DNA from: Gordonia amarae NBRC 15530 | GTDB lineage: Bacteria > Actinomycetota > Actinomycetes > Mycobacteriales > Mycobacteriaceae | DNA length: 64,000 bases | Assembly (NCBI RefSeq): GCF_000241345.1 | Contig: NZ_BAED01000026.1 | Span: forward strand, 31,755-95,754 | Direction of reading: 5' to 3' | Shown: positions 1-8,606 of the stretch, one piece after another | How the letters are laid out: the number at the start of each line of letters is the position of its first letter | How positions within the stretch are numbered: the stretch's first letter is position 1 | Translations under genes and position numbers: made by a program | The notes under the pieces: generated by a model | What the model was told of the DNA's origin: nothing | What the model saw: the letters and a program-made list of their open reading frames with translations, nothing else | The model's database searches: none

Positions 1-207
1 GACGATCGAGGGCAGTTTGTCCTCCGGGACGACCTGCGTCATCGCCACGGTGACGGAATCGCCGTTGCGGGTGAACTCCTCGAGCACGCCGAGGTCACCG
101 TTGATCGCGTTGAGCAGATCGGTCCAGTAGTTCTCGGCGGTGACGAGCTCCCACAGCCTGCCGGTGGAGAACGGATAGTCGACGGAATGCTCGAACCTGG
201 TGCCCAT
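1..207 (-). CDS. DUF2505 family protein (3' part cut by window edge)
   Basis: The 69 N-terminal residues are visible, beginning MGTRFEHSVDYPFSTGRLW, and the rest lies left of the window. This N-terminus is that of the DUF2505 family, small START/SRPBCC-like proteins of actinobacteria that are predicted to bind a hydrophobic ligand; no reaction is known. The ATG is at 207, transcribed divergently from murB 46 bp away, the same arrangement I recall beside murB in mycobacteria. The family call rests on recognition of the N-terminus only. Confidence 0.7.
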   Translation of the reverse strand, partial: MGTRFEHSVDYPFSTGRLWELVTAENYWTDLLNAINGDLGVLEEFTRNGDSVTVAMTQVVPEDKLPSIV

Positions 208-253
208 GGCCGTAACCGTACCGTCCCGGCCCCGGTCATTACCCTGATACTTC

Positions 254-1318
254 GTGACCGATTCCTCCCTGTTCCTGTCCGGCCTGACGACACTGCGCCT
301 CGGCGGCCCCGCACACGACATCGTGCGCTGCGCCGACACCGCGACACTCGTGCAGACGCTGGGTGCGCTCGATGACGCCGGCACCCCGGTGCTCCTGGTC
401 GGCGGCGGATCCAACCTGGTGATCGGTGACGACGGTTTCCCCGGCACCGCGGTGGTCATCGAGAGTTCCGGACGCACCTTCGGCGACGACGCGGGCAGTC
501 CGTTCGTGACTGCCGACGCCGGTCTGGAGTGGGACGCCCTGGTCGCCGCGACCATCGACGCGGGCTTCGGCGGCCTCGAATGCCTGTCGGGCATCCCCGG
601 CTCCACCGGAGCCACCCCGGTGCAGAACGTCGGCGCGTACGGGGTGGAGGTGGCCGACATCCTGCGCGCGGTCGAGGTGTACGACCGCACGACGCGGACC
701 ACCGTCACGCTCAGCCCCGACGACCTCCAACTCGGTTACCGCAGCAGCATTCTCAAGTACCGCAACGAGAAAGTCGTTGTGTCGGTGTCCTTCTGGCTCA
801 CCCCGGGCCGGATCAGCCGCCCGCTGCGCTACCGGGAACTGTCGGCCGCCGTCGGCGTCGACCCGGGCGAGAGCGCCGACTCCGCCGAGGTGCGCCGCAC
901 CGTCCTGGGCCTGCGCGCGGGCAAGGGCATGGTCCTGAATCCCGATGATCACGACACCTGGAGTGCCGGTTCGTTTTTCACCAACCCCATCGTCGACGCC
1001 GGGCGCGCTCCCGAGATCCTGGAACGGATCGCGGCCCGCGTGGGATCCGATGTGCAGGTGCCCACCTATCCCGCGGGCGACGGCGCGGTCAAGTTCTCCG
1101 CCGGCTGGCTGATCGAGCGGGCCGGCTTCACCAAGGGCTACCCCGGCGACCACGCTCCCGCCCGACTGTCGACGAAACACACTCTGGCACTGACCAACCG
1201 GGGCCAGGCGAGCACCGAGAACCTGCTGCGCCTGGCCCGCGAGGTGCGGGCCGGGGTGCTGGCCGCGTTCGGCGTCGACCTGCACCCCGAACCGGTGCTC
1301 GTCGGCTGCGAGATCTAG
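254..1318 (+). CDS. murB: UDP-N-acetylenolpyruvoylglucosamine reductase MurB
   Basis: Cytoplasmic flavoenzyme that reduces UDP-GlcNAc-enolpyruvate with NADPH to UDP-MurNAc, the second committed step of peptidoglycan synthesis. The 354-residue protein has the family layout: an N-terminal FAD-binding stretch (LRLGGPAHDIV, then VGGGSNLVIGDDGFPG), the flavin/substrate loop GIPGSTGATPVQNVGAYG near residues 115-132, the proton-donor serine in AGSFFTNP (about Ser240), and the C-terminal catalytic glutamate in LHPEPVLVG (about Glu346). The start is a GTG. It is divergent from the DUF2505 gene, so both promoters must lie in the 46-bp gap or overlap the coding ends. It is followed closely by a convergent hydrolase gene. 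Confidence 0.96.
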   Translation: MTDSSLFLSGLTTLRLGGPAHDIVRCADTATLVQTLGALDDAGTPVLLVGGGSNLVIGDDGFPGTAVVIESSGRTFGDDAGSPFVTADAGLEWDALVAATIDAGFGGLECLSGIPGSTGATPVQNVGAYGVEVADILRAVEVYDRTTRTTVTLSPDDLQLGYRSSILKYRNEKVVVSVSFWLTPGRISRPLRYRELSAAVGVDPGESADSAEVRRTVLGLRAGKGMVLNPDDHDTWSAGSFFTNPIVDAGRAPEILERIAARVGSDVQVPTYPAGDGAVKFSAGWLIERAGFTKGYPGDHAPARLSTKHTLALTNRGQASTENLLRLAREVRAGVLAAFGVDLHPEPVLVGCEI

Positions 1319-1331
1319 CCCGCCGGGCCCC

Positions 1332-2387
1332 TCAGATTTCGGTGAGAACCTTGTCGAGCAGCTCGTTGAAATCGGCACCGGCCTCGATGCTCGACATGTG
1401 GCCCACGCCCTCGTAGATCACGAGGTCGCGCAGAGATCCGTTGTGGCGCAGTATCTCCGCCATGTAGTCGGCGTGCGCGGGCGGGGTCAGCCGGTCGTGG
1501 GTACCGACGACGACGGTGGTGGGCACCCGCAGATTGCGCAGCCCGCCGGTGACATTCAGCTTGCCCATCGCCGACCCCCAGCCCGCACGGGCCCGGGCAC
1601 TGCAGGTGCACACCAGGTCGTCGACGAAGTTCACGTGCGCCACCCGGGCCTTCGGCCCGAGGGTCGCGTAGTGGGCGACGCGATGCCCGATCGCGGTGCG
1701 CGGCAACCGCACCGGCGTGGAGGTGATCAGCTTGGCCACCAGCGGCCGGAACCGGTCGGTGTAGCGCGGCAGGACCGTGGGCAGCACATCGATGCCCTGC
1801 ACCACGTCGACGGCCGCGGTGGACACCAGCACCACCTGCGAGGCGACCTGCGTGACCCTTTCGGGGTACTGCTTGGCCCACGACATGATGGTCATGCCGC
1901 CCATGCTGTGCCCGACGATGACGGCCTTGCGGCCGGGCGGCACCACCTCGGTGAGCACCGCGTCGAGGTCGTGGCCGAGCACGTCGATCGTCAGGCGTGT
2001 CTTCCCGTGTGCGCTGCGGCCGTGACCGCGCTGGTCGTAGGCGACCACGGTGTGCCCGTTCTCGATCAGGTGGTTGAGCTGCGGGTTCCAGTATTCGGTG
2101 GTGCAGGTCCAGCCGTGCACGAGCACCACCACATCGCGGTCCTCGGCGCGCTCGCCGTAGGTGACGACGTTGAGCGGGGTGCCGTCGGCGGCGAGGACGG
2201 TTCGCGGCACCCGTGCGGCCGGCTGTTCCAGCCGCTCGTCGGGGCCGTCGTCGACGGGGCGGGCGGCACGTATCGCCTCCAGGGTGATCGCGCCGAACAA
2301 CAGTCCCACTCCGGCGGCGACCCCTGCCGCCGCGCCCGCGGCCACCGCGCCTCCGCCGTATCCGATCACCGAACGTGTCCGTGCCAT
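1332..2387 (-). CDS. alpha/beta hydrolase with N-terminal membrane/export segment
   Basis: 351-residue alpha/beta-fold hydrolase, probably an esterase or lipase of the cell envelope. It has an N-terminal Gly/Ala-rich hydrophobic segment (about residues 10-35), the oxyanion-hole region VLVHGWTCTTEYW, the nucleophile elbow GHSMGGM, an acid residue in VGTHDRLTPP and the catalytic histidine in GVGHMSS, so the triad looks complete. I start at the ATG at 2387 (MARTRSVIGYGGG) because GGGAG lies 9 nt upstream; a longer frame from 2420 has no comparable ribosome site. It ends 13 bp from convergent murB. Substrate cannot be told from sequence. Confidence 0.85.
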   Translation of the reverse strand: MARTRSVIGYGGGAVAAGAAAGVAAGVGLLFGAITLEAIRAARPVDDGPDERLEQPAARVPRTVLAADGTPLNVVTYGERAEDRDVVVLVHGWTCTTEYWNPQLNHLIENGHTVVAYDQRGHGRSAHGKTRLTIDVLGHDLDAVLTEVVPPGRKAVIVGHSMGGMTIMSWAKQYPERVTQVASQVVLVSTAAVDVVQGIDVLPTVLPRYTDRFRPLVAKLITSTPVRLPRTAIGHRVAHYATLGPKARVAHVNFVDDLVCTCSARARAGWGSAMGKLNVTGGLRNLRVPTTVVVGTHDRLTPPAHADYMAEILRHNGSLRDLVIYEGVGHMSSIEAGADFNELLDKVLTEI

Positions 2388-2459
2388 CTGCCTACTCCCG
2401 TATCTCCCCCGACTTGTCATTCTGACCGGGCCACCCCAGGCCCGGCTACTGCCCCGTCC

Positions 2460-3263
2460 CTATTGCTGGGCCGTCTCGTCGAGGGAGGTCCCGCCCTCGA
2501 TCCTGTCCCTGATGCTCTGCTCGACAGCGTCCCGTGCGGCGGCCTGCGACACATCGAAGTAGGTCGACGCGTCGCCGATCGCCTTGGAGATCTGTTCGTC
2601 GAGTGCTTTGCGGAAGGTGGTCTCGACGATGTCGTGGGCCATCGGCCGGACCGTCTGGATCAGTTCCGCCATCTGGCTGATGGCCTTGTCGCCCAGATTG
2701 GGCAGATTCTCGTTCACGTATTTGTCGGTGATGATCGTGACGAAGCTCTTCGCGACGTCGGCCAGGTCGTCCTGCACCCGCACCCAGCGGTCGAGCAGCA
2801 CATCGATCTCGATGCCGTTCTTCACCAGCACCTCGGCGCCCTCGAGGAGTTCCGGGTTACGGATGGCGTAGTGCGCACCGTCCTTGGTGAGGATGCCGAG
2901 TTTCTGGCTGAGCGCGATCGTCTTCTCACTGGCGCCGAGGCTGTTGCGCAGTTCGGTGATCGTGATGGTGGCCGCACGCTTAAAATTGCGGAAACGCCCC
3001 GACTTCGGTGCGGCCCGCAGCACCTGCTCGACGCGCATCCCGTGATGGGCGGCGTGCAGCAGTTCGCTGATGGTGGCGAAGGTGTAGCCGCGTTCGAGCA
3101 TCCGGGAGATCAGTTGCAACCGCACCAGATGCTCATCGGAGTACCAGCCCGTGCGGCCGCGGATCGTCGGCGGCGGCAGCAGACCACGATCCTGGTAGAC
3201 GCGAATATTGCGGACGCTCACATCCGCCTTCTTCGCCAGATCGTTGATCCGATACTCGGCCAC
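2460..3263 (-). CDS. MerR family transcriptional regulator
   Basis: 267 residues with an N-terminal winged helix-turn-helix of MerR type (YRINDLAKKADVSVRNIRVY, then the wing GLLPPPTIRGRTGWY) and a long helical C-terminal region with no cysteine cluster, so a metal or Fe-S sensor is not indicated. The first 70 residues match the family well; the effector domain (about 100-260) is unrecognised. It lies between the alpha/beta hydrolase and the DUF2516 gene on the same strand, 84 bp from the latter. Its targets are unknown. Confidence 0.85.
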   Translation of the reverse strand: MAEYRINDLAKKADVSVRNIRVYQDRGLLPPPTIRGRTGWYSDEHLVRLQLISRMLERGYTFATISELLHAAHHGMRVEQVLRAAPKSGRFRNFKRAATITITELRNSLGASEKTIALSQKLGILTKDGAHYAIRNPELLEGAEVLVKNGIEIDVLLDRWVRVQDDLADVAKSFVTIITDKYVNENLPNLGDKAISQMAELIQTVRPMAHDIVETTFRKALDEQISKAIGDASTYFDVSQAAARDAVEQSIRDRIEGGTSLDETAQQ

Positions 3264-3347
3264 CGCATGTACCTCTTCTCTCGACTGACCTTCGACAATC
3301 CCGGGTCACCACGCGCCGGCCGCGGCACGACCGGCGCGTGGTGCACG

Positions 3348-3659
3348 CTATTTCCTGCTGAACCAGGACTTGCCCTGGATCGCGTCGACCCGGGGCCGCA
3401 CGTCGACGAGGTAGACGAGCATGGCGACGACGCCGATGAGGCCGAGCATGCCGATGGCGCCGAACAACCAGATGAACAACGTGGCCGCGGCCAGGATCGA
3501 CACCCAGAACACCTTGCTCTGGCGGTCGACGGCCGGGAACGCATCGGGGCGCTGCAGGGCGGCGTGCAGCAGCGCGACGGCCGATGCGATTCCGGCGGCG
3601 AGGGTGATCACCAGCAGGACGAGATTACGGCCGTAGTCCAGGAACGATGCGATAGTCAC
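3348..3659 (-). CDS. DUF2516 family small membrane protein
   Basis: 103 residues with predicted membrane helices at about 12-34 and 50-85, separated by a short charged loop (ALQRPDAFPAVDRQSK). Sequence and size fit DUF2516, which I recall directly beside hbhA in mycobacteria (Rv0476). It ends in a basic tail (GKSWFSRK). It lies 29 bp downstream of hbhA on the same strand, so probably in the hbhA transcript. Function unknown; a role in the envelope is inference from location and topology. Confidence 0.85.
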   Translation of the reverse strand: MTIASFLDYGRNLVLLVITLAAGIASAVALLHAALQRPDAFPAVDRQSKVFWVSILAAATLFIWLFGAIGMLGLIGVVAMLVYLVDVRPRVDAIQGKSWFSRK

Positions 3660-3688
3660 AGGTCCACTCTAGTGACACCGCGCGGGAA

Positions 3689-4726
3689 CTACTTGGCCGT
3701 CCTCTTCGCGGGCGTCGTCTTGCGTGCCGGCGAAGCGCCCGTCGCGGCCTTCTTGGCCGGTGTTTTCTCGGCCGGTGCGGCCTTGCGCGCACCCGCGGTC
3801 TTCTTGGTCGGTGCGGCCCCCACAGCCTTCGCTGGAGTGGCCTTGGCCGGAGCGGCCTGCTTCTTCGCCGGGGCCGACTTCTTCACCGGCGCGGCCTTCT
3901 TCGCCCCAGCAGATTTCGCCCCAGCAGATTTCGCCCCAGCAGGTTTCGCCCCAGCAGGTTTCGCCACTGCGGTGCTCTTGGCGGGTGCGCTGGTCTTGGC
4001 CGGTGCGGCCTTCTTCGCGGCGGCACCCCCAGCCTTCGTCCCAGCAGCCTTCACCGGGGCAGCCTTCTTGGCAGCGACACTCTTCACGGGGGCACTCTTC
4101 ACGGGAGCGCTCTTGACAGGGGTCGCCTTCTTCGCGGCCGTCTTGGCCGGTGCGGCCTTCTTCGCGGCGGGCTTCTGCGCCGCCTCGGCCTTGGCCGGAG
4201 CGGTCTTCTGGGCAGGAGCGGTTTCCTGGGCAGGAGCGGTTTTCTTGGCCGTGCCGGGCTTCTTCACGGGCGCGGACTTGCGGACCGGCTTCTCGACGGG
4301 CGCGGCCACGGCGAGCGGAGCCTCGCCCGCCTTGTCCACTGCCTTGTCCCCGGGCACCGGGAGCCCGAGGGTCGCGGCCCGTTCCTGCAGCGCCTTGAGA
4401 ATCGCGGCGGCAACCCCGAGATATGCCTCGGCGACCTTGCGCAGTTCCTCCGGCGTGAACTTGGCCCGCAGTTCCTCGAGCTCCTCGGGCAGTTCCACCG
4501 ACAGCCGGTCCTTGGCCTTGTCGAAGCGGGCGAGCGCCTGTGCCACCGCGTCGTCGAAGGCGGCCTGCGCCGTTTCGAGACGGGCCTGTGCGTTCTCCTT
4601 GGCGTCCTCGACGCCGGACGTCAGCTTGCCGGCGACCTGCTCGCCGACCGCCTCGCCCCGGTCGCGGAGTTGTTCGACGATGTCGGCAACCTGCCCGAAT
4701 GCGGCGGTCAGTCGATTGTCGGTCAT
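3689..4726 (-). CDS. hbhA: heparin-binding haemagglutinin / lipid-droplet-type protein HbhA
   Basis: 345 residues. The first ~160 form an alpha-helical, coiled-coil-prone domain typical of HBHA (LPEELEELRAKFTPEELRKVAEAYLG), followed by ~180 residues of Lys/Ala/Pro repeats of the form KKAAPAK, longer than the tail of mycobacterial HBHA. At 3902-3965 tandem 15-nt units encode AGAKS/AGAKP pentapeptides, showing that the tail grows by slippage. In mycobacteria the tail binds heparan sulfate; in oleaginous rhodococci the homologue (MLDS/TadA) coats triacylglycerol droplets, so both roles are possible. Its ATG overlaps the stop of the upstream XRE regulator (ATGA, 4 bp), so the two are translationally coupled. 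RBS GGAAGAG is visible upstream. Confidence 0.9.
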   Translation of the reverse strand: MTDNRLTAAFGQVADIVEQLRDRGEAVGEQVAGKLTSGVEDAKENAQARLETAQAAFDDAVAQALARFDKAKDRLSVELPEELEELRAKFTPEELRKVAEAYLGVAAAILKALQERAATLGLPVPGDKAVDKAGEAPLAVAAPVEKPVRKSAPVKKPGTAKKTAPAQETAPAQKTAPAKAEAAQKPAAKKAAPAKTAAKKATPVKSAPVKSAPVKSVAAKKAAPVKAAGTKAGGAAAKKAAPAKTSAPAKSTAVAKPAGAKPAGAKSAGAKSAGAKKAAPVKKSAPAKKQAAPAKATPAKAVGAAPTKKTAGARKAAPAEKTPAKKAATGASPARKTTPAKRTAK

Positions 4727-5247
4727 GTGTTGTCTCTTCCTCGTGGGTCGGGTTCGGCTTCGTGCGATGCGAACTCCGCCTGCGCCGTCTCGGCGTTTTC
4801 CTTGCGGAAGGATTCGTAGATCTCCAGCAGCATCTGCTTCTGCCGCTCACTGATGGCGTCGTCGGCGATCAGCGCGTCACGGACCGGGCTGGCGGGGCGT
4901 TCCTCCAGGATTCCCGCGCGGACGTACAGCACCTCGGCCGACAGCCGCAGGCCTTTGGCGATCTGCGCGAGCACGTCGGCCGACGGCTTGCGCAGGCCGC
5001 GCTCGATCTGGCTGAGGTACGGGTTGGACACCCCGGCCCGCTCGGCGAGTTGCCGCAGGGACACCTGGGCGGCGACCCGCTGCGAACGGATGAAGGTGCC
5101 GATGTCCTGGGCGGCGTGGGTGACCGCGTCCTGTGCGGCCTGGGTGACGGCGTCCACCGGGCCCGACGAGTCTCCACCGGCGGCATTGATCCCATCGCCG
5201 CGGTCAGCTGACTCGTCGCCCGTTGCCGACTCACCGTCAGTTGTCAC
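4723..5247 (-). CDS. XRE-family regulator upstream of hbhA (Rv0474/MLDSR type)
   Basis: 174 residues with a disordered acidic N-terminus (1-45), a helix-turn-helix of Cro/CI type at about 50-110 (VSLRQLAERAGVSNPYLSQI then the recognition helix GLRKPSADVLAQIAKGL) and a helical tail. This is the regulator paired with hbhA in mycobacteria, and the rhodococcal counterpart (MLDSR) controls the lipid-droplet protein gene. It is coupled to hbhA by a 4-bp overlap. A 16-bp motif at 5293-5310 upstream of this gene recurs upstream of the second HBHA-like gene at 8609, suggesting an operator for autoregulation and cross-control (inference). Confidence 0.9.
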   Translation of the reverse strand: MTTDGESATGDESADRGDGINAAGGDSSGPVDAVTQAAQDAVTHAAQDIGTFIRSQRVAAQVSLRQLAERAGVSNPYLSQIERGLRKPSADVLAQIAKGLRLSAEVLYVRAGILEERPASPVRDALIADDAISERQKQMLLEIYESFRKENAETAQAEFASHEAEPDPRGRDNT

Positions 5248-5292
5248 GCCTCACGCTCGCTTTCTCATCGCACAATCCAGTATCGACAGGAG

Positions 5293-5310
5293 TGCTAACA
5301 AATGCAAGCA
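5293..5310. promoter_or_regulatory. candidate operator GCTAACAAATGCAAGC upstream of the XRE-hbhA operon
   Basis: TGCTAACAAATGCAAGCA lies 46 bp upstream of the XRE regulator start. It matches 15 of 16 core bases with the element at 8609-8625 ahead of the second HBHA-like gene. Shared by two loci that encode the same protein type and next to a DNA-binding regulator gene, it is a plausible operator. Confidence 0.5.
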
Positions 5311-5363
5311 GTGGTGACGCGGCTCAACCAGCAGCCGTTCCCCCAGCTTGATCACACCCCCGC

Positions 5364-5402
5364 CAGAAGATCAGTACCGACCCTCAGAAGATCAGTACCG
5401 AC
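5364..5402. repeat. 21-bp direct duplication at the 3' end of the DUF445 gene
   Basis: CAGAAGATCAGTACCGAC occurs at 5364-5381 and again at 5385-5402 (period 21). The second copy carries the last codons and stop of the DUF445 gene and the first lies just past the stop, so the terminal codons have been copied in tandem into the intergenic space. Confidence 0.8.
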
Positions 5403-6727
5403 ACCGTATAGATGGCCAGCCCGGCCAGCGAGCCGACGACGGTGCCGTTGATCCGGATGAACTGCAGATCCCGGCCCACCTGGAGCTCGATCTTCTTGCT
5501 GGTCTCCTCCGCGTCCCAGCCGCGGACCGTCTCGGTGATGACCGAGATGATCTCGCGTGAATAGTTCTCGGCGACATGCTTGGCGGAGCGGGCCACCCAG
5601 CCGTTCATCTTCTCCTGCAGAGGCCGGTCGTCGCGGATCCGGACACCCAGATTGACGACGGCCTCCGACAGTGAGTTCCGCAACGTGCTGTTGGGGTCCT
5701 CGAGCATCTGCTCGATCACGGCCTTGCCGGTCTTCCAGGCCGTCGACGCCGCGTTGCCCACCTCGTCACGCCCGAGCAGTTCGTTCTTGATGTTCTCGAA
5801 CCGGGCGATCATCTCGGGGTCGTGCTGCAGGTCGTCGGCGAATCGGCGCACAAAGGTGTGCATCGAGCGCCGCACCTGATGCCCGGGGTCGGCCCGCACC
5901 TTGTAGGTGAAGTCGACGAGTTCGCGGTAAATCCGGTCACCGAGCAGCGAGTTGACGAACTTCGGTTTCCACGACGGGCCCACGTCCTCATCGATGATCC
6001 GGTCGATAAGCCCCTGACTGCCCAGCGCCCAGTCGTGTGCCCGGTCGCAGGCGAGCTGGAAGACCGGTTCGAGCCGGTCCTCGGCGATCAGTTGCTCGAG
6101 CACCCGGCCGAGTGGCTGCGCCCACTGCGGTTCGCCCGCCCACTTGATGGCGTAGGTGATGAGGTTCTCGACGTCCTCGTCGCGCAGCATCTCCGAGGCG
6201 AGCGTGAAACCGCGCGCCACCTCGTCGGAGATCCGCTGGGAGTTGGCCGGGTCGGACACCCACGTCGACAGCCTGCGCGGCAGCTCCAGGGTGTACGCCC
6301 GGTGCTCGATGACCGCGGGCGTCATGAAGTTGTCCTCGATGAACCCGCCGAGCTGATCGCCGATGTCGTCCTTCTTCTTGCGGATCAGCGCGGTGTGCGG
6401 GATCGGCAGCCCCAGCGGATGCCGGAACAGCGCGGTCACCGCGAACCAGTCGGCGAGCGCACCCACCATCCCGGCCTCCGACGCGGCACGCACATAGCCC
6501 ACCCAGGCCGCGACGTCCTGGCCGTCGCGATGCTCAAGGTACCGGGTGAACAGATAGATGAGGGCGGCGACGACCAGGCACCCCGTCGCGATGACCTTCA
6601 TCTTGTTCAGGTCCCGGCGTCGCTGCTCGTCGGCCGAACTGTCACCAAGAGCAAACGATGTCGACGGGGGCGCCGGTGGCTCCTGACGAACATCCTGTAT
6701 CGGCCGCATTGGACCAGTCTTACCCAC
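5384..6727 (-). CDS. DUF445 family membrane protein
   Basis: 447 residues. A cytoplasmic N-terminus is followed by a membrane helix (VIATGCLVVAALIYLFTRYL, about 45-65), the DUF445 signature GMVGALADWFAVTALFRHPLGLPIPHT, a long helical middle and a C-terminal membrane helix (VVGSLAGLAIYTVSVLIF). DUF445 proteins (YheB/YjiN-like) are envelope proteins without a defined reaction. The start used is the GTG at 6727; an ATG at 6709 (MRPIQDV) is an alternative with weak ribosome sites for both. It sits upstream of the XRE-hbhA pair on the same strand, with a 136-bp gap. Confidence 0.85.
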   Translation of the reverse strand: MGKTGPMRPIQDVRQEPPAPPSTSFALGDSSADEQRRRDLNKMKVIATGCLVVAALIYLFTRYLEHRDGQDVAAWVGYVRAASEAGMVGALADWFAVTALFRHPLGLPIPHTALIRKKKDDIGDQLGGFIEDNFMTPAVIEHRAYTLELPRRLSTWVSDPANSQRISDEVARGFTLASEMLRDEDVENLITYAIKWAGEPQWAQPLGRVLEQLIAEDRLEPVFQLACDRAHDWALGSQGLIDRIIDEDVGPSWKPKFVNSLLGDRIYRELVDFTYKVRADPGHQVRRSMHTFVRRFADDLQHDPEMIARFENIKNELLGRDEVGNAASTAWKTGKAVIEQMLEDPNSTLRNSLSEAVVNLGVRIRDDRPLQEKMNGWVARSAKHVAENYSREIISVITETVRGWDAEETSKKIELQVGRDLQFIRINGTVVGSLAGLAIYTVSVLIF

Positions 6728-6877
6728 CGGCCTCTACGCTTGCCAGGTGGCCGCCTGTCCGAATCCCGCAGCCACGACCGGCGGTATCCGTGATCGGCCC
6801 CTGCCCGAGCGGCTGCCGGACTGCTACGGGTAGAACCTGAAGGCAGTATCAAGTTGTAGGCACATGAAGGGATGCAC

Positions 6878-7741
6878 ATGTCACGACACCGCAAGCCCGG
6901 CTGGGGCGAACCCGCCGCCGAGGCACTCCGCGTCACCTCGACCGGACCGATAGCCGAGTTCGACGCCGAGTCGACGCCCGGTTTCGACGGCGACAAGGAG
7001 TTCGGCGAGACGCTGCTGGCCGAACGCGGCCAGGTGCTCGCCGACCTGCAGGAACTGCTCTACGCCAACGGCCGGGCCGGCGACAACCGGTCGGTGCTGC
7101 TGGTGCTGCAGGGCATGGACACCGCGGGCAAGGGCGGCATCGTCCGGCACGTGGGCGGACTCGTCGACCCGCAGGGCCTGGCCATCAAGGGTTTCGGCAA
7201 GCCCACCGAGGAGGAGCTCGAACACGACTTCCTGTGGCGCATCCGCAAGGCGGTGCCGCCGGCCGGCCGGATCGGGATCTTCGACCGCTCCCACTATGAG
7301 GACGTACTGCCGGTGCGCGTGCACAATCTGGTGCCCGAGTCGGAGTGGTCGGGTCGCTACGAGCTGATCAACGAGTTCGAATCCGAGCTCGTCGCCGCCG
7401 GCACCACGGTGATCAAGTGCGCGCTGGTGGTGTCCAAGGACGAGCAGAAGGCCCGGCTGACCGAGCGGCTCGAACGCACCGACAAATACTGGAAATACAA
7501 TCCCGGCGATATCGACGAACGCGGTTTCTGGGACGACTACCTGGAGGCGTACCAGGCGATCTTCGACAAGACCGACAACGACGACGCGCCTTGGCATCTG
7601 ATCCCGGCGAACAAGAAATGGTTTGCCCGCCTTGCGGTCTGCGAGTTGCTCATCGACGCTCTGGAAAAGCTCGAACTGAATTGGCCCAAAGCAGATTTCG
7701 ACGTCGAGGCCGAGCGTGCCCGGGTGGCCGAGCTCGACTGA
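6878..7741 (+). CDS. ppk2: polyphosphate kinase 2 family protein
   Basis: 287-residue PPK2-type P-loop kinase that transfers phosphate between polyphosphate and nucleotides. Walker A is GMDTAGKGG (79-87), Walker B is IGIFDRSHYEDV (about 132-143) and the lid region holds RLEKLRRTDKYWKY-like basic residues (ERLERTDKYWKY). The full length of a single-domain PPK2 is present. I start at the ATG at 6878 rather than 6872 because AAGGG then sits 6 nt upstream. Whether it prefers NMP or NDP cannot be settled here; a second, class-I-like PPK2 lies at 53736-54698. A bidirectional terminator follows. Confidence 0.9.
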   Translation: MSRHRKPGWGEPAAEALRVTSTGPIAEFDAESTPGFDGDKEFGETLLAERGQVLADLQELLYANGRAGDNRSVLLVLQGMDTAGKGGIVRHVGGLVDPQGLAIKGFGKPTEEELEHDFLWRIRKAVPPAGRIGIFDRSHYEDVLPVRVHNLVPESEWSGRYELINEFESELVAAGTTVIKCALVVSKDEQKARLTERLERTDKYWKYNPGDIDERGFWDDYLEAYQAIFDKTDNDDAPWHLIPANKKWFARLAVCELLIDALEKLELNWPKADFDVEAERARVAELD

Positions 7742-7752
7742 TCCCCACACGC

Positions 7753-7795
7753 AACACAGCGCCCCCGCGGCCGAAACCGCGGGGGGCGCTGTGTT
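7753..7795. terminator. bidirectional intrinsic-type terminator between ppk2 and the second HBHA-like gene
   Basis: An 18-bp stem (AACACAGCGCCCCCGCGG with its complement, one bulged G) encloses a 6-nt loop at 7771-7776. It lies exactly between two convergent genes. There is no strong U tract, as is usual in high-GC actinobacteria. Confidence 0.85.
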
Positions 7796-7803
7796 GAGAG
7801 GTA

Positions 7804-8475
7804 TTACTTGGCCGAAGGAGCGGCCTTCTTGGCGGGAGCCTTCTTGGCCGGGGCCTTCTTCGCGGGAGCCTTGGCGGCAACCTCGGTGGCGGCCTCGTCG
7901 GCGTCGGCCTTCACCTTGGCGCCGGCGTCCTCGACGGCCACAGCGGCCTCTTCGAGCTTCTCGGCGACACCCTCGGCGGCCTCTTCGACGGCCACGGCGG
8001 CGTCGACGGTCTTGCCGCTCACGGTGCCGGCCAGCTTGGCGGCGCGCTCACCGACGGCGCGGGTCTGAGCGGAGACGACGCCCAGGGCGTCCTCGGTCAG
8101 CTCGACGGCGTCGTTGTAGGCCTTCTCGGCGCGCTCGATGTTCTCGGCGAACAGCGGCTGGGTGCGCAGGCGCTCCAGAGCGGTCTCGCCGCGCTCGGCC
8201 AGGCCGTTGTAGAAGCTGGTGGCCAGCGCGACGTAGGCGTCGACCTGCTCCTTGACCTCGTCGGCGGTGAACTTGCCCTTGAGCTCCTCGAAGTTGGCCG
8301 GAACCTCGTCGGGCAGCTCGTTGAAGCGGACCTTGGCCTTCTCGAAGCGGGCCTGGGCGTCCTCGGTGGCGGCTTCGGTGCGCTCACGCAGCGAGGCGAC
8401 TGCCTCGTTGAACTGGGTGAGGGCGAGGTCGCCCGCGCCGACGAATGCGTAGAGGGGGTTGGCGAGAGTGGTCAT
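7804..8475 (-). CDS. second HBHA-like / lipid-droplet-type protein
   Basis: 223 residues, paralogous in design to the gene at 3689: an N-terminal amphipathic helical domain (GAGDLALTQFNEAVASLRER, then FTADEVKEQVDAYVALATSF and NGLAERGETALERL), a second helical stretch of Ala/Glu/Val, and a short C-terminal KKAPAKKAPAKKA tail (about 205-223) instead of the long tail of HbhA. The ATG at 8475 has AAGGAG 6 nt upstream; the in-frame extension to 8520 has none. A motif shared with the XRE-hbhA promoter lies about 135 bp upstream. Likely a lipid-droplet or surface-associated protein, by family. Confidence 0.85.
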   Translation of the reverse strand: MTTLANPLYAFVGAGDLALTQFNEAVASLRERTEAATEDAQARFEKAKVRFNELPDEVPANFEELKGKFTADEVKEQVDAYVALATSFYNGLAERGETALERLRTQPLFAENIERAEKAYNDAVELTEDALGVVSAQTRAVGERAAKLAGTVSGKTVDAAVAVEEAAEGVAEKLEEAAVAVEDAGAKVKADADEAATEVAAKAPAKKAPAKKAPAKKAAPSAK

Positions 8476-8606
8476 GTCGAACTCCTTAGGTTCTCTACCC
8501 TGGTGCCCTTTTCCGTTCACCGGACCCGGGGAGGGGTCCTCGTGCGCTCTACCGAAGTGGCGGGATGGGCGGTGGGTGTTTTTCCGACATCTCCAAGTAT
8601 GCCCCG

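Noticed and set aside
1398..4853. Plus-strand open frame of 1151 codons
   Set aside because: Antisense to four recognised genes; the length results from high G+C and Lys/Ala repeats. No domain recognised.
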